A stretch of DNA of 23,984 nt from a virus, in the IMG/VR virus record IMGVR_UViG_3300037558_000716, positions 1 through 23,984 of that record; one strand, written 5' to 3'. Under the pieces are notes generated by a model. That model was given only the letters and a program-made list of their open reading frames with translations, was not told the DNA's origin and did not search any database. A program made the translations under genes and the position numbers. Within the stretch, counting starts at the first letter, position 1. Every line of letters starts with the position of its first letter. Shown in pieces: positions 13,671 through 22,170 of the stretch.

Positions 13671-13673
13671 ATT

Positions 13674-14828
13674 ATGACTGAAGAAAAGAAATTAAAGATC
13701 CTTTGCGTTCCCGCCAACGAAGGTGGATGTTCCTACTACAGAATCATTTGTCCTATGAAGAAATTGCAAGAGCTTCACGGAGACAAGGTAGAGATTAAGT
13801 GGGATAAGAATCCTCTAGGCATAGACGAGAAGACAGGTAAGTGGCAGGAGAACTGGGAGTTTGAGACTATGAAGTGGGCCGACATTGTGTTCACTCAAAA
13901 CCTCTCTAACTTTGGCGGACCCTACACAGCCAGGATTGTTGGAAAAGCTAAAGAGTTCGGTTGCTTTGTTCATTACGACACAGACGACCTATTGACCAAT
14001 ATTTACGAGGGGCACAGGCTTTATGACGTTTATAAGGAAAAGGGTCTAGAGCAGATCGCTTCTTTCATTTACAATAATGCCGATCTGGTTACAGTTACCC
14101 AAAGAAAGTTTGCTGAGAGAGTTGTACCCCACATGGGTAAAGGTAACGCTCTAGCGATTGTCAAGAACACCATTGACTACAACTTGCCTTGCTGGAACAT
14201 GCCCAAGACTAAGGTAAAGAAGAAGAACTACGTTCGCTTCGGCTGGGTCGGAGGTATTCACCATGAGCAGGATCTAAGATACTTCTCTGGAGTTCCTCAC
14301 TTAGTAAACCAGAGAGTTGGGCGCGAGAATTGCCAGTGGGATTTTTATGGGCACCCGCCCCCCGGAAACACCGATTGGCAAACAGACGTTTGGAAGAAGT
14401 ACCAGTCTATTATCTTGAGAGGATTCAAAGGCGGTAAGAACTGGACTATCCATCATGCTTTACAACCTGATCGCTACGGTCAGTTCTATGCTAACATGGA
14501 TGTGGCTCTTGCTCCGCTAGAGATGAACGACTTCAATGACAGCAAGTCTGAAATTAAGGTGGCTGAGTGTGGTAGGTACAAAATCCCCCTGATCGCCAGT
14601 AATGTAGGCTGCTATGATGAGTGGATCAAGGACGGTGAGACCGGGTTCCTGATTGATCCTAAGAAAGGCATTTCAGAGTGGGTTAGGATTCTAACTCTCT
14701 GTGTCAAGAAGCCTGATCTAGTTAAGAGAATGGGAGAGAACCTACATCAGCTTACAGAAGAGAACTTTAACATGAACAAGATGGTTAAAGATCGCATAGA
14801 TCTTTATGAAGAGGTGATGAACCGATGA
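13674..14828 (+). CDS. GT-B fold glycosyltransferase (GT4-like)
   Basis: The 384-residue protein resembles family 4 glycosyltransferases. The N-terminal half has KILCVPANEGGCSYYRI and a strand ending HYDTDDLL (around 105), as in phage GT4-like proteins. The C-terminal half has FGWVGGIHHEQDL and an APLEMNDFNDSKSEIKVAE segment, where the E-x7-E-type donor-binding region is expected, followed by GCYDEWIKDGETGFLIDP. It should transfer a sugar from a nucleotide donor with retention. No signal peptide or membrane helix is seen. The frame is open to a GTG at 13656 inside the terminator. The ATG at 13674 has no Shine-Dalgarno, so the start is uncertain. It leads the glycan operon and overlaps the next gene (ATGA). 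Confidence 0.85.
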   Translation: MTEEKKLKILCVPANEGGCSYYRIICPMKKLQELHGDKVEIKWDKNPLGIDEKTGKWQENWEFETMKWADIVFTQNLSNFGGPYTARIVGKAKEFGCFVHYDTDDLLTNIYEGHRLYDVYKEKGLEQIASFIYNNADLVTVTQRKFAERVVPHMGKGNALAIVKNTIDYNLPCWNMPKTKVKKKNYVRFGWVGGIHHEQDLRYFSGVPHLVNQRVGRENCQWDFYGHPPPGNTDWQTDVWKKYQSIILRGFKGGKNWTIHHALQPDRYGQFYANMDVALAPLEMNDFNDSKSEIKVAECGRYKIPLIASNVGCYDEWIKDGETGFLIDPKKGISEWVRILTLCVKKPDLVKRMGENLHQLTEENFNMNKMVKDRIDLYEEVMNR

Positions 14829-15466
14829 GCCCTACCACAGTAATTATAAAGACCATAGGAAGAGATACACTTAAAAACTCTATTGAATCCGCGTTGGGTG
14901 AGGGATTGCCTGTTATAGTTGTTTTTGATGGCCCTAGTGATCAGGAAGACAAGCTACCTTCTTACGACGAGCAAGATGTGAGGTTTGTTACGTTAGGCAG
15001 GCGTTGGGGAAGCTTTGGTAACATGGCCGCTAACGTCGGCGCAGCCCTTGCTACAACGGAGTATATCACTTTTTTAGATGATGACGACGAGTTCGTTCCT
15101 GGAGCAGGAGATGTGATTAAAGAAAAAATCCAAGGAGACGCTAGTGTGGACATTTGGGTGGGAGGCGTCCGTTTTTCAACACCAGTAATGATGAGCACTG
15201 GGGAAGGCCCCCCTAAAAAAACATATGAGCTTGCTGTAAACTCAAAAGGAGGAGTATTTCCTGGGAACGTAGCCATGCCGACGTATAGGACGGAGCTAAT
15301 AGGCACAAAACCCTTTATGCCCCTCGTACAGCCTGGACAGGAAGACTACACTGACTTTATGCATGTATCTATCTGCCATTCAGCAGGAGCCAAGGTAGAC
15401 TGGTTTGGTGAAGCTTTGTATTTGGTTAGGCCACGCTTACAGGGAACCAACGGGCGGGGAAAGTAA
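14825..15466 (+). CDS. GT-A fold glycosyltransferase (GT2-like)
   Basis: The 213-residue protein begins TTVIIKTIGRDTL and carries an NVGAALATTEYITFLDDDDE segment (70-89); the DDDD at 85-88 is the metal- and nucleotide-binding acidic motif of GT-A enzymes. FGNMAANVG corresponds to the usual R-N-x-G region of family 2. The C-terminal part, with QPGQEDYTDFMHVS (about 175-188), likely holds the catalytic acidic residue in the ED pair. The protein is short for the family and soluble. Its ATG overlaps the previous stop (ATGA). Acceptor and donor cannot be told from the sequence. Confidence 0.8.
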   Translation: MSPTTVIIKTIGRDTLKNSIESALGEGLPVIVVFDGPSDQEDKLPSYDEQDVRFVTLGRRWGSFGNMAANVGAALATTEYITFLDDDDEFVPGAGDVIKEKIQGDASVDIWVGGVRFSTPVMMSTGEGPPKKTYELAVNSKGGVFPGNVAMPTYRTELIGTKPFMPLVQPGQEDYTDFMHVSICHSAGAKVDWFGEALYLVRPRLQGTNGRGK

Positions 15467-15469
15467 GCT

Positions 15470-16174
15470 ATGGACTCTAAGTATTTAGTGACTGTATTGT
15501 GCTCCACATATAACTCTGCGAAGTGGATAGAGGGGTATCTATGTTCTTTGAATGACCAACTTTTGGAGAACTTTAAAGTTATCTTTGTTGATGCAAACTC
15601 AGATGATGGATCCTTGGAAACAATAAAAAACTTTTCATTTAGAGAAGGTATCTTTGTGGACATCGTAGAGTGTGACTCTAAAATACCTATTTATGAAGCC
15701 TGGAATATAGCCATAGAAAGAGCAGAAACTTCGTATGTTCTTAACATCAACACCGATGATAGATTATTTCCTGGTGGCCTTACAAGCTACCTGACATATG
15801 CAGAGGCAAACCCGGAGGTAGATGTGTTTTATTGTTCTTATCTGGTTACAGGGGACGCAGAGCACACTCAAGTAACGGGTCTAAGGTGTTCTCCCCCCCA
15901 CGACCACAAAACTCTCTGGAACTTTTGTTATTGCGGGCCGTTCCCAATGTTAAAAAGAAACTCTGTAATTGAAGATGGTTTGTTTAATCCGAAATATGTT
16001 ATCTCTGGAGATTATGAGATGTGGCTTAGGATGTCAAAGAAAGGAAGAAACTTTTTTCGGGTGCAAGAGCCTTTGGGAACTTACTTTGAAAACCCCGAGG
16101 GCGTGAGCACCGACAAAAAACATTTTGATGAGATCCGTCGCCAGGACAGTGAGATTAGGAGAATATATGTATGA
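15470..16174 (+). CDS. Family 2-type glycosyltransferase
   Basis: The 234-residue protein has a standard family 2 N-terminus: LVTVLCSTYNSAKWIEGYL (6-24), then VIFVDANSDDGSLE (37-50) with the Asp that binds the nucleotide base, and LNINTDDRLFPGG (91-103) holding the D-D metal motif. VISGDYEMWLRMSKKG (about 180-195) matches the family's G-[DE]-[DY]-x-[ED]-[MW] acceptor region with its catalytic acidic residue. No membrane helix is present. It starts 3 nt after the previous stop and ends overlapping the next gene (ATGA). It should transfer a sugar with inversion onto a glycan built by its neighbours. Confidence 0.88.
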   Translation: MDSKYLVTVLCSTYNSAKWIEGYLCSLNDQLLENFKVIFVDANSDDGSLETIKNFSFREGIFVDIVECDSKIPIYEAWNIAIERAETSYVLNINTDDRLFPGGLTSYLTYAEANPEVDVFYCSYLVTGDAEHTQVTGLRCSPPHDHKTLWNFCYCGPFPMLKRNSVIEDGLFNPKYVISGDYEMWLRMSKKGRNFFRVQEPLGTYFENPEGVSTDKKHFDEIRRQDSEIRRIYV

Positions 16175-16995
16175 GAAATTATTGCACCCTCTCTGATAAA
16201 AACTATTTAGGTCAAGGACTTGCTTTAATAAATTCCATTAGACGAGTATCCTCGGAAAAGTTTACTCTATATTACCTTTGTTTAGATGATGAAACTTATC
16301 GAAGATTGGCTAATATAGAAGGCGTAGTTCCCGTTAAACTGAGCGATGTGGAAGACTCTAGAGAGCAAATAAAAAAGTATAAACAATCCGCAGCGTATAA
16401 CGAGTATTGTTGGTCCTTGGCTTCTACTTTTTCAAGATATCTTCTTGAAGATGGTCTTGAATCTGTGATGTACATTGATGCTGATATTTATTTTTATCAA
16501 GACCCAAAGATTATTTATAAGGAATTAGGAGACAAAAGCATTGGAATTATTAGACATCGGCACAATACAAGCTCGTCTCCAGACGGCGAGTTTAATGTAG
16601 GAATCATATTCTTTAAGAATGATGAGAAAGGAAGAGCATGTTTGAATTGGTGGAATGATTGTCTGTTACAAAATCTTCGACCCGATCTGGCTTCTTGCGG
16701 TGACCAAAAGTATTTGGAGGAGTTTCCTAAGAAGTGGGACACTGCAATCTTAGACAAGACATTCGCACACGGCGCACCTTGGAACTATAGGCTGTATGTG
16801 TACGATAATTTTTTCACTGATGGCACGGTTATCTGGGGGGATAAAGTTCAGCCTTTGGTATTTAATCACTTTTCAAAGTTTAGTTTAGATCACCCTACAT
16901 CGGGCAACTACGCAGACCATACTTTAAATTTCCAAGTGTTTGCTATTCCCGCTCTTAATCAAATGTATAGAGAGTATGCACAGGAGGTAAGGTGA
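16171..16995 (+). CDS. Glycosyltransferase with GT8-like DxD motif
   Basis: The 274-residue protein carries MRNYCTLSDKNYLGQGLALI at the N-terminus, the family 8-like opening, and VMYIDADIYFYQDP (99-112) with Asp103 and Asp105 as the DxD metal site. FNVGIIFFKNDEKG and CGDQKYL (a conserved D-Q pair) follow as in retaining GT-A enzymes. HGAPWNYRLYVYDN and LVFNHFSKF near residues 200-240 fit a late histidine-containing metal-binding region. The base composition is visibly more AT-rich than in the replication genes. It overlaps both neighbours by 4 nt. Confidence 0.82.
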   Translation: MRNYCTLSDKNYLGQGLALINSIRRVSSEKFTLYYLCLDDETYRRLANIEGVVPVKLSDVEDSREQIKKYKQSAAYNEYCWSLASTFSRYLLEDGLESVMYIDADIYFYQDPKIIYKELGDKSIGIIRHRHNTSSSPDGEFNVGIIFFKNDEKGRACLNWWNDCLLQNLRPDLASCGDQKYLEEFPKKWDTAILDKTFAHGAPWNYRLYVYDNFFTDGTVIWGDKVQPLVFNHFSKFSLDHPTSGNYADHTLNFQVFAIPALNQMYREYAQEVR

Positions 16996-17858
16996 AGATA
17001 GCTTTTGGAATGATCGTGTTTAATGGAGATTATGTTCTTCAAGAGTGTTTAGAGTCGGTGTACCCTTATGCTACTCAAATTCTTATTGCAGAAGGCCCTG
17101 TAAGATACTGGCAGGATCAAGGCTACACTACCTCTACAGATAAAACAAATGAGATCTTAGCCAACTTCCCAGACCCAGAGAACAAGATTACGATTGTCCA
17201 CGGACAGTTTGAGGGGAAGGACGAGGAGTGCAGGGCGTACATGCCGCATATGAGAGATGACATAGATTACATTTGGAATCTAGACTCGGATGAAATTTAC
17301 AAACCTGAGGATATTGAAAAGATTATACAGATCTTAAAGAAAGAGAATTACACTTCTGTGGGAGTTAGAAGCTGCTCTTTCTATGGAGGCTTTGATGATT
17401 TCATTGGGGGCTTTGAGCTTGCTAAGGATAACTTTCTTAGAATCTTTAAAGTATACCCTAACGCTACTTGGAAGACTCACCGACCTCCCACTATTATCGC
17501 ACCCGCTGGAACCGCAACACTCCCAGAGAAACACTTAGACAGTGATACGCTCTGGGAAGAGCATGGTGTGCAAATGTATCATTACTCTTATGTGTTTCCT
17601 AGACAAGTAAAAGAAAAGATCGCATACTACAAGGCAAAGGTGAGCAGGGAAAATTGTCACCCCAGTTACTATGAGGATATTTATCTTCCATGGGTTAGGG
17701 GAGTTAAGAGTGTAGAACATAGTTGGAGAGGTGTACATGAGTTTAGACCAGAAAGCAGGGGAGAGGCGTACACCGAAAAATTTAAAGGAAAGCACCCAGT
17801 GTTGATTTCAAAGAAAATAGAACAGTTTAAAAAAGAGATAGAAAATGGAACACGTTAA
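16992..17858 (+). CDS. Family 2-like glycosyltransferase
   Basis: The 288-residue protein starts MKIAFGMIVFNGDYVLQECL, continues with ILIAEGPVRYW and has YIWNLDSDEIYKPEDIEK (93-110) with the Asp98/Asp100 metal site. This is the pattern of short phage glycosyltransferases related to family 2. RIFKVYPNATWKTHRPPTII and YHYSYVFPRQVKEKIAYYKAK lie in the acceptor half. The start is GTG in a GTGA overlap, with AGGAGG 5 nt upstream, which decides this start over later ATGs. The last 14 nt overlap the methyltransferase gene. Confidence 0.83.
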   Translation: MKIAFGMIVFNGDYVLQECLESVYPYATQILIAEGPVRYWQDQGYTTSTDKTNEILANFPDPENKITIVHGQFEGKDEECRAYMPHMRDDIDYIWNLDSDEIYKPEDIEKIIQILKKENYTSVGVRSCSFYGGFDDFIGGFELAKDNFLRIFKVYPNATWKTHRPPTIIAPAGTATLPEKHLDSDTLWEEHGVQMYHYSYVFPRQVKEKIAYYKAKVSRENCHPSYYEDIYLPWVRGVKSVEHSWRGVHEFRPESRGEAYTEKFKGKHPVLISKKIEQFKKEIENGTR

Positions 17859-18465
17859 TTCTTGGAAAAACAAAGAGGTATTTGTTGATCAGTTAGCTCT
17901 TAACGAAAGTGAGCTAAATAACTATCCTGATCATTGGAAGCATTTTCTAAACGCTACACTCAAATGTGTTAGTATTAGAAAGTCTACCCTTCTAGATATT
18001 GGGTGTGGAGCAGGAACATACAAGACGATTTGCGAGTCCCATCTGCCCAACGTAACATACACTGGTATGGATTATTCACAGGAAGCGATTGAGATAGCTA
18101 AGACTCGCTGGGGAGGAGTAAACTGGAGAGTGGGGGACTACCAGAGTTTGACGGAACAAGATGGGGCACAGTATGACATTCTTCATGCAGGAGCGATGTT
18201 AGATGTTCTCCCTAAGGGGGATGAAGCTCTTTCTTTCTTATTAAGCTTGGGGTTTAAAAATATTATACTTGGTAGGGTTAAATTAACTGAGGATGATAGC
18301 AACTGCTCAGTGTATGAGGTCTATAATAAGATTCAGACCTACGCTTACTCTCACAACATTCCTAACCTTTTGAGAATGTTTAAAGAGGCGCAGTACGCTT
18401 GCACATTAATTCAAGGAGAACAAAACAGTTGCACCATTCTACTACAAAAGAACCAGTCACATTAG
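17845..18465 (+). CDS. Class I SAM-dependent methyltransferase
   Basis: The 206-residue protein has LLDIGCGAGTYK (49-60), the SAM-binding glycine motif, followed by YTGMDYSQEAIEIAK with the acidic residue that contacts the ribose. YDILHAGAMLDVLP sits at motif IV. Its place among sugar-transfer genes suggests O-methylation of a sugar or of a modified target, but substrate specificity is not visible. The ATG lies 14 nt before the previous stop. The 3' end overlaps the next gene by 37 nt. Confidence 0.82.
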   Translation: MEHVNSWKNKEVFVDQLALNESELNNYPDHWKHFLNATLKCVSIRKSTLLDIGCGAGTYKTICESHLPNVTYTGMDYSQEAIEIAKTRWGGVNWRVGDYQSLTEQDGAQYDILHAGAMLDVLPKGDEALSFLLSLGFKNIILGRVKLTEDDSNCSVYEVYNKIQTYAYSHNIPNLLRMFKEAQYACTLIQGEQNSCTILLQKNQSH

Positions 18466-19169
18466 GCACTCCCCCCTGCACCCGTGAAGAGCTTTGTGAT
18501 GCTCTTGAAGAGTTTGCAGAGCTTTATAAAAAACGACCTATCAGGGATAACGATGGCGGCATGAAGGCCCCACAGATGTTCGCCGCATGGTTTATGGCTA
18601 AGAAATTACAGCCTACCGCCATCATTGAGAGTGGGGTTTGGTTAGGACAGGGAACATGGTTCTTTGAACAAGCTTGCCCTACTGCTAAACTTATTTGTAT
18701 AGAACCGAATATTGAGAGGGTGCAGTACCGTAGTGATAAAGCTACTTATACTAAGCTGGATTTTTCTCAAATTTCATGGAAGCAAGCAGTAGATTGTGAA
18801 ACTACTTTGTGCTTCTTTGATGATCATCAAAATGCTTTATCGCGTTTAGAGGTCGCTACTCCTCAAGGGTTTAAGCATTTAATATTTGAAGACAATTACC
18901 CTGTCTCCCAAGGAGATTGCGTAAGCTTAAAGACTATCTTAGAAGAGGACTCCGATGACAGGAGTATTGCTGATAATTATCTCCTTTCTTACTATGAGTT
19001 CCCACCCCCTGTAAAAGGTGAGAAGACTAGATGGGGCGATGACTGGACAGACGAGATGTACCCGACGCATGATCCCCTAATTACTGAGAGAACCGAGGCG
19101 TATGAAGATTACTTCGACGGGTATGAGAATTACACTTGGATCTGTTACGCAGAGGTAGGAGAGAAATGA
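18429..19169 (+). CDS. Methyltransferase-like protein, CmcI/sugar O-methyltransferase type
   Basis: The 246-residue protein has IIESGVWLGQGTWFFEQ, where motif I of SAM-dependent enzymes is expected, then AKLICIEPN, and CFFDDHQNALSRLE with an Asp-Asp-His pattern typical of metal-using sugar O-methyltransferases of the CmcI/rhamnosyl type. The assignment is moderate because motif I is non-standard. The frame is open to a TTG at 18399. The TTG at 18429 has AAGGAG with 10-nt spacing and is preferred. It is the second methyltransferase-like gene in a row. The C-terminus is acidic and tyrosine-rich. Confidence 0.62.
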   Translation: MHHSTTKEPVTLGTPPCTREELCDALEEFAELYKKRPIRDNDGGMKAPQMFAAWFMAKKLQPTAIIESGVWLGQGTWFFEQACPTAKLICIEPNIERVQYRSDKATYTKLDFSQISWKQAVDCETTLCFFDDHQNALSRLEVATPQGFKHLIFEDNYPVSQGDCVSLKTILEEDSDDRSIADNYLLSYYEFPPPVKGEKTRWGDDWTDEMYPTHDPLITERTEAYEDYFDGYENYTWICYAEVGEK

Positions 19170-19996
19170 AAATTCCTGTTGTAGTTATTAGCAAGACTAT
19201 AAACCCATGTCCTGAATTGAAGCTGGTGGTAAACCAAGCTAAGGCATGGAACTCTGATGTATTCCTTCTTGGAGATGAAGGTAATCAAGATTACTGCCCA
19301 GACAATCATAAGTTTATGTCTGAGTATTACGAAGGCGTAGAAGATTTTGAAAATCTCTATCAGCATCTTAGCACTAACCCCCAAGATATTGAAAAGTTTT
19401 GCTTTAGCAGGTGGTTTATTCTTAGAAACTTCTTGCGTAAGGAGGGTTACAAGGGTGCATTTTATATAGATAACGATATTTTGTTATTCACAGATGTTTC
19501 CGTAGAGTATGAAAAAAGAAAGCATCTCTATTGTATGCTTTCTGGAAAAACGTCTGGACATTCCTCTTATTGGTCTATCGAAGGAATAGAGGCATTTTGT
19601 GACTATCTGATGGAAATTTATAGTAATAAAGATTCCTACGATTTTGCTAGGCTTGCTTCCCATTATCATGTAAGACAACAGCATGGTCTTTATGGAGGAC
19701 TATGTGATATGACACTATTAGAATCTTTTGGGAGGTATAGGTATCCTCACATGGTAGGAGAAGGAAGTGTAGCAAATCCTATGAGTAAAGAACCTTACTA
19801 TGATCATGTCATCCAAGAAGATGAGGGGTTTGAACATGAAAATGGTAGAAAGAAATTTATTATAACGGACGGAATACCATATTCCAAATATTTGTCTACT
19901 GGAACTTATATCCCTTTTGCTACGGTTCATTTTCAAGGAGCCAACAAACCTTTAATGGCTCCCTTCATCAAAGAATGTAATGATACCCTTATTTAA
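19166..19996 (+). CDS. Glycosyltransferase-like protein with DxD motif
   Basis: The 276-residue protein has KIPVVVISKTINPCPEL at the N-terminus and AFYIDNDILLFTDV (98-111), with Asp102 and Asp104 as a DxD-type site, the hallmark of GT-A glycosyltransferases. HGLYGGLCDMTLL and YIPFATVHFQGANKP (histidine near the C-terminus) fit the later metal-binding and sugar-binding parts. GGAG just upstream fixes ATG 19166, in an ATGA overlap with the previous gene. Exact family is uncertain. Confidence 0.72.
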   Translation: MKIPVVVISKTINPCPELKLVVNQAKAWNSDVFLLGDEGNQDYCPDNHKFMSEYYEGVEDFENLYQHLSTNPQDIEKFCFSRWFILRNFLRKEGYKGAFYIDNDILLFTDVSVEYEKRKHLYCMLSGKTSGHSSYWSIEGIEAFCDYLMEIYSNKDSYDFARLASHYHVRQQHGLYGGLCDMTLLESFGRYRYPHMVGEGSVANPMSKEPYYDHVIQEDEGFEHENGRKKFIITDGIPYSKYLSTGTYIPFATVHFQGANKPLMAPFIKECNDTLI

Positions 19997-20900
19997 CATT
20001 AACAAGTATACCATTAACATGGAACAGTTCGGTAATGTTTTGCATGGTACTGTTGTCGATGATTTTGTGAAGTCCTTCTGTAAATATGTTGGGGCTAAGT
20101 ATGGTTGCGCGGTCAACAGTGCAACCAATGCAATCTTCCTGACCTTTGAAGGTCAGGAAGAGGAGGTCACCATACCTTCTGTGTTACCTCCAGTGGTCTA
20201 CAATGCGTTACACCACGCAGGACAGCAAATCAGGTATAAGGACGACGTTGAGTGGGTAGGAAGCTCTTATGAGCTTCATAATTTTGGCCCTTATAAAGTA
20301 ATCGACTCAGCGCAGAGAGTAGAGAAAGATCAATTCAAAGAAGCTAATGATGATGATTTAATGATATTCAGCCTTTACCCAACAAAACCCGTTGGTGGAA
20401 TGGATGGAGGACTCATAGTTTCCAACGATAGAGATAAGATTGAATACTTCAAGCAAAGGTCACTAAACGGAATGTCTTTTTCCGAAAACAACTGGGAGAG
20501 AAAACAAATTTCAATTGGTTGGAAAATGTATATGAACTCGGCACAGGCTTATGTAGCAAAACAGAATCTAAAAAAATTGCCAATGAAGTATAAGAGGCTT
20601 AAGCAAATAAGAGAAAGATATAATGCTGAGTTTGGGCTGAATAATACCAGCAACCACCTGTACAGAATTAATGTAAAAAATAGAGAACAAGCTGCCCAGA
20701 AGCTTTCTTCAGCGGGAATTACCACAGGTATTCATTACACCCCTCTCCATAAACAGTCGCTGTATATGCAAGACATCGCTTTGCCTAAATCTGAGGAGGA
20801 AGGTAAGACAACATTAAGTATTCCTTTCAACGAAGCTTTATCCCAAAAAGAGGTAAATAAGATTGTACAGGAGGTGTCTGCATGTTTATTGAGTCACTAA
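19980..20900 (+). CDS. DegT/DnrJ/EryC1-type sugar aminotransferase (PLP-dependent)
   Basis: The 306-residue enzyme should transfer an amino group to a keto sugar nucleotide. Pyridoxal phosphate-site motifs are present: GCAVNSATNAIFL (42-54), VIDSAQR (107-113, Asp109 and Gln112), and FSLYPTKPVGGMDGGLIV (130-147) with the Schiff-base Lys136. The presence of Lys136 argues against the ColD-type dehydratases, which have histidine there. At 306 residues it is shorter than the usual 370-400; the segment after residue 50 is compressed. It overlaps the previous gene by 17 nt and the FdtA-like gene by 19 nt. Those two steps work in sequence in known 3-amino-sugar pathways. Confidence 0.87.
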   Translation: MIPLFNINKYTINMEQFGNVLHGTVVDDFVKSFCKYVGAKYGCAVNSATNAIFLTFEGQEEEVTIPSVLPPVVYNALHHAGQQIRYKDDVEWVGSSYELHNFGPYKVIDSAQRVEKDQFKEANDDDLMIFSLYPTKPVGGMDGGLIVSNDRDKIEYFKQRSLNGMSFSENNWERKQISIGWKMYMNSAQAYVAKQNLKKLPMKYKRLKQIRERYNAEFGLNNTSNHLYRINVKNREQAAQKLSSAGITTGIHYTPLHKQSLYMQDIALPKSEEEGKTTLSIPFNEALSQKEVNKIVQEVSACLLSH

Positions 20901-21268
20901 AAGCTTACTCTGATGACCGTGGCGAGTTGAGACCTTTTAATTTTAGCGAGCTTCCTTTCTCACCAAAACGAATGTTTCTGGTTTCTGAAGCGCCCAAGGG
21001 AATTACGAGAGGTGAACATGCTCATTACGAAACCGAGCAGTTTTTAATTTGTTTAGAAGGAGAAATTACTGTTTCGTTGTATGATGGTGTAAAAGAAACG
21101 GTAAAAACACTGAAACCCTTCCAAGGAATATACATCCCTAATATGGTTTGGGATTCGCAAAAATTTAATACTGGGAAAGATCTTCTTTTGGTTTTAGCTT
21201 CTACTGAGTATAATCAAAAAGATTATATTACTTCTTTGTCTTTGTTTGAGGGCGTAGTAAAAAAATGA
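20882..21268 (+). CDS. fdtA: FdtA/WxcM-type sugar nucleotide 3,4-ketoisomerase (cupin)
   Basis: The 128-residue cupin carries the family pattern DDRGELRPFNF (11-21), RGEHAHYETEQFLICLEG (43-60) with His46 and His48, the catalytic histidine pair, and VSLYDG. IPNMVWDSQKF and the ending YNQKDYITSL match WxcM-like proteins. The known reaction moves the keto group from C4 to C3 of a dTDP-4-keto-6-deoxy sugar, making the substrate for a DegT aminotransferase. Here it follows such an aminotransferase and precedes GDP-sugar genes. Whether it acts on a dTDP or a GDP sugar is open. Confidence 0.82.
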   Translation: MFIESLKAYSDDRGELRPFNFSELPFSPKRMFLVSEAPKGITRGEHAHYETEQFLICLEGEITVSLYDGVKETVKTLKPFQGIYIPNMVWDSQKFNTGKDLLLVLASTEYNQKDYITSLSLFEGVVKK

Positions 21269-22170
21269 AAACTCTAGTTACCGGATCAGGGGGCCTCGTC
21301 GGATCTACAATCCAAGCAGACGTTAAGGTCTCAGGCAGGGATTCTTGCGATCTTTCAAACTATCAAGAGGTATTCGATTTATTCACAAAAGAAAAGCCTA
21401 CGCATGTAATTCATTGCGCGGGAAGAGTGGGCGGATTAAAAGCTAATTCGGATCATTTGGGAGAGTTCTTTTATGAAAACATGATAATTAATCTTAATGT
21501 GCTGGAAGCGGCCAGGGCGTGCGGCGTAAAAAAAGTTGTATCTTTTCTTTCGACTTGTGTGTTCCCTGACAGCGTAGACTACCCTTTAACTGAAGAAAAA
21601 ATTCACAGTGGAGAACCTCATCCATCAAACTATGGATATGCCTACGCCAAAAGAATGTTAGAAGTTCAGAGCAGAGCATACTCAGACCAATATGGAATGA
21701 ATTGTGTTTGTGTAATTCCTACAAACATTTATGGACCCAATGATAATTTTAATTTGGATAGTAGTCATGTTGTTCCTGCTCTAATACACAAGTGTTATTT
21801 GGCAAAACGAGATAACACTGATTTAGTTATTTGGGGCAGCGGTGAACCGCTTCGGGAATTTATTTTTTCCGAGGACGTAGGCTCCCTTGTTAAATCCATA
21901 TCTGAGCAACAGGATAGTCTAGACTCTATGATTATTTCTAACAGTCAAGAAATCACTATAAAAGAATTAGTAAATACTGTCGTAAATGCTTTGGGGTTTG
22001 AGGGAAAAGTGGTCTATGATAATAGTAAGCCTGACGGGCAGTATAGAAAACCTACAGACAATCAGCGCCTGAAAAACGCTTTCCCTAAATACGAATTCAC
22101 CCCTTTGAATGTGGGAATACAAAAAACTGTGGATTGGTTTATCTCAAATTACGAAAAATGCAGAAGATGA
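21265..22170 (+). CDS. fcl: GDP-L-fucose synthase (epimerase/reductase)
   Basis: The 301-residue short-chain dehydrogenase has an NADP-binding TGSGGLVGS (6-14) and CAGRVGGLKANSDHLGEFFY (51-70), a stretch typical of Fcl. The catalytic set is STCVFP (Cys), HPSNYGYAYAKR (Tyr and Lys) and DSSHVVPALIHK (His). GPNDNFNLDSSH and EPLREFIFSEDV are family signatures. It epimerises and reduces GDP-4-keto-6-deoxy-mannose to GDP-L-fucose. It overlaps the previous gene by 4 nt and the dehydratase gene by 4 nt, so consecutive steps are co-expressed. Confidence 0.92.
   Translation: MKTLVTGSGGLVGSTIQADVKVSGRDSCDLSNYQEVFDLFTKEKPTHVIHCAGRVGGLKANSDHLGEFFYENMIINLNVLEAARACGVKKVVSFLSTCVFPDSVDYPLTEEKIHSGEPHPSNYGYAYAKRMLEVQSRAYSDQYGMNCVCVIPTNIYGPNDNFNLDSSHVVPALIHKCYLAKRDNTDLVIWGSGEPLREFIFSEDVGSLVKSISEQQDSLDSMIISNSQEITIKELVNTVVNALGFEGKVVYDNSKPDGQYRKPTDNQRLKNAFPKYEFTPLNVGIQKTVDWFISNYEKCRR

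Noticed and set aside
19980-20900. ColD-type dehydratase making GDP-colitose precursor
   Set aside because: The Schiff-base lysine (Lys136) is present; ColD enzymes carry histidine at that position.
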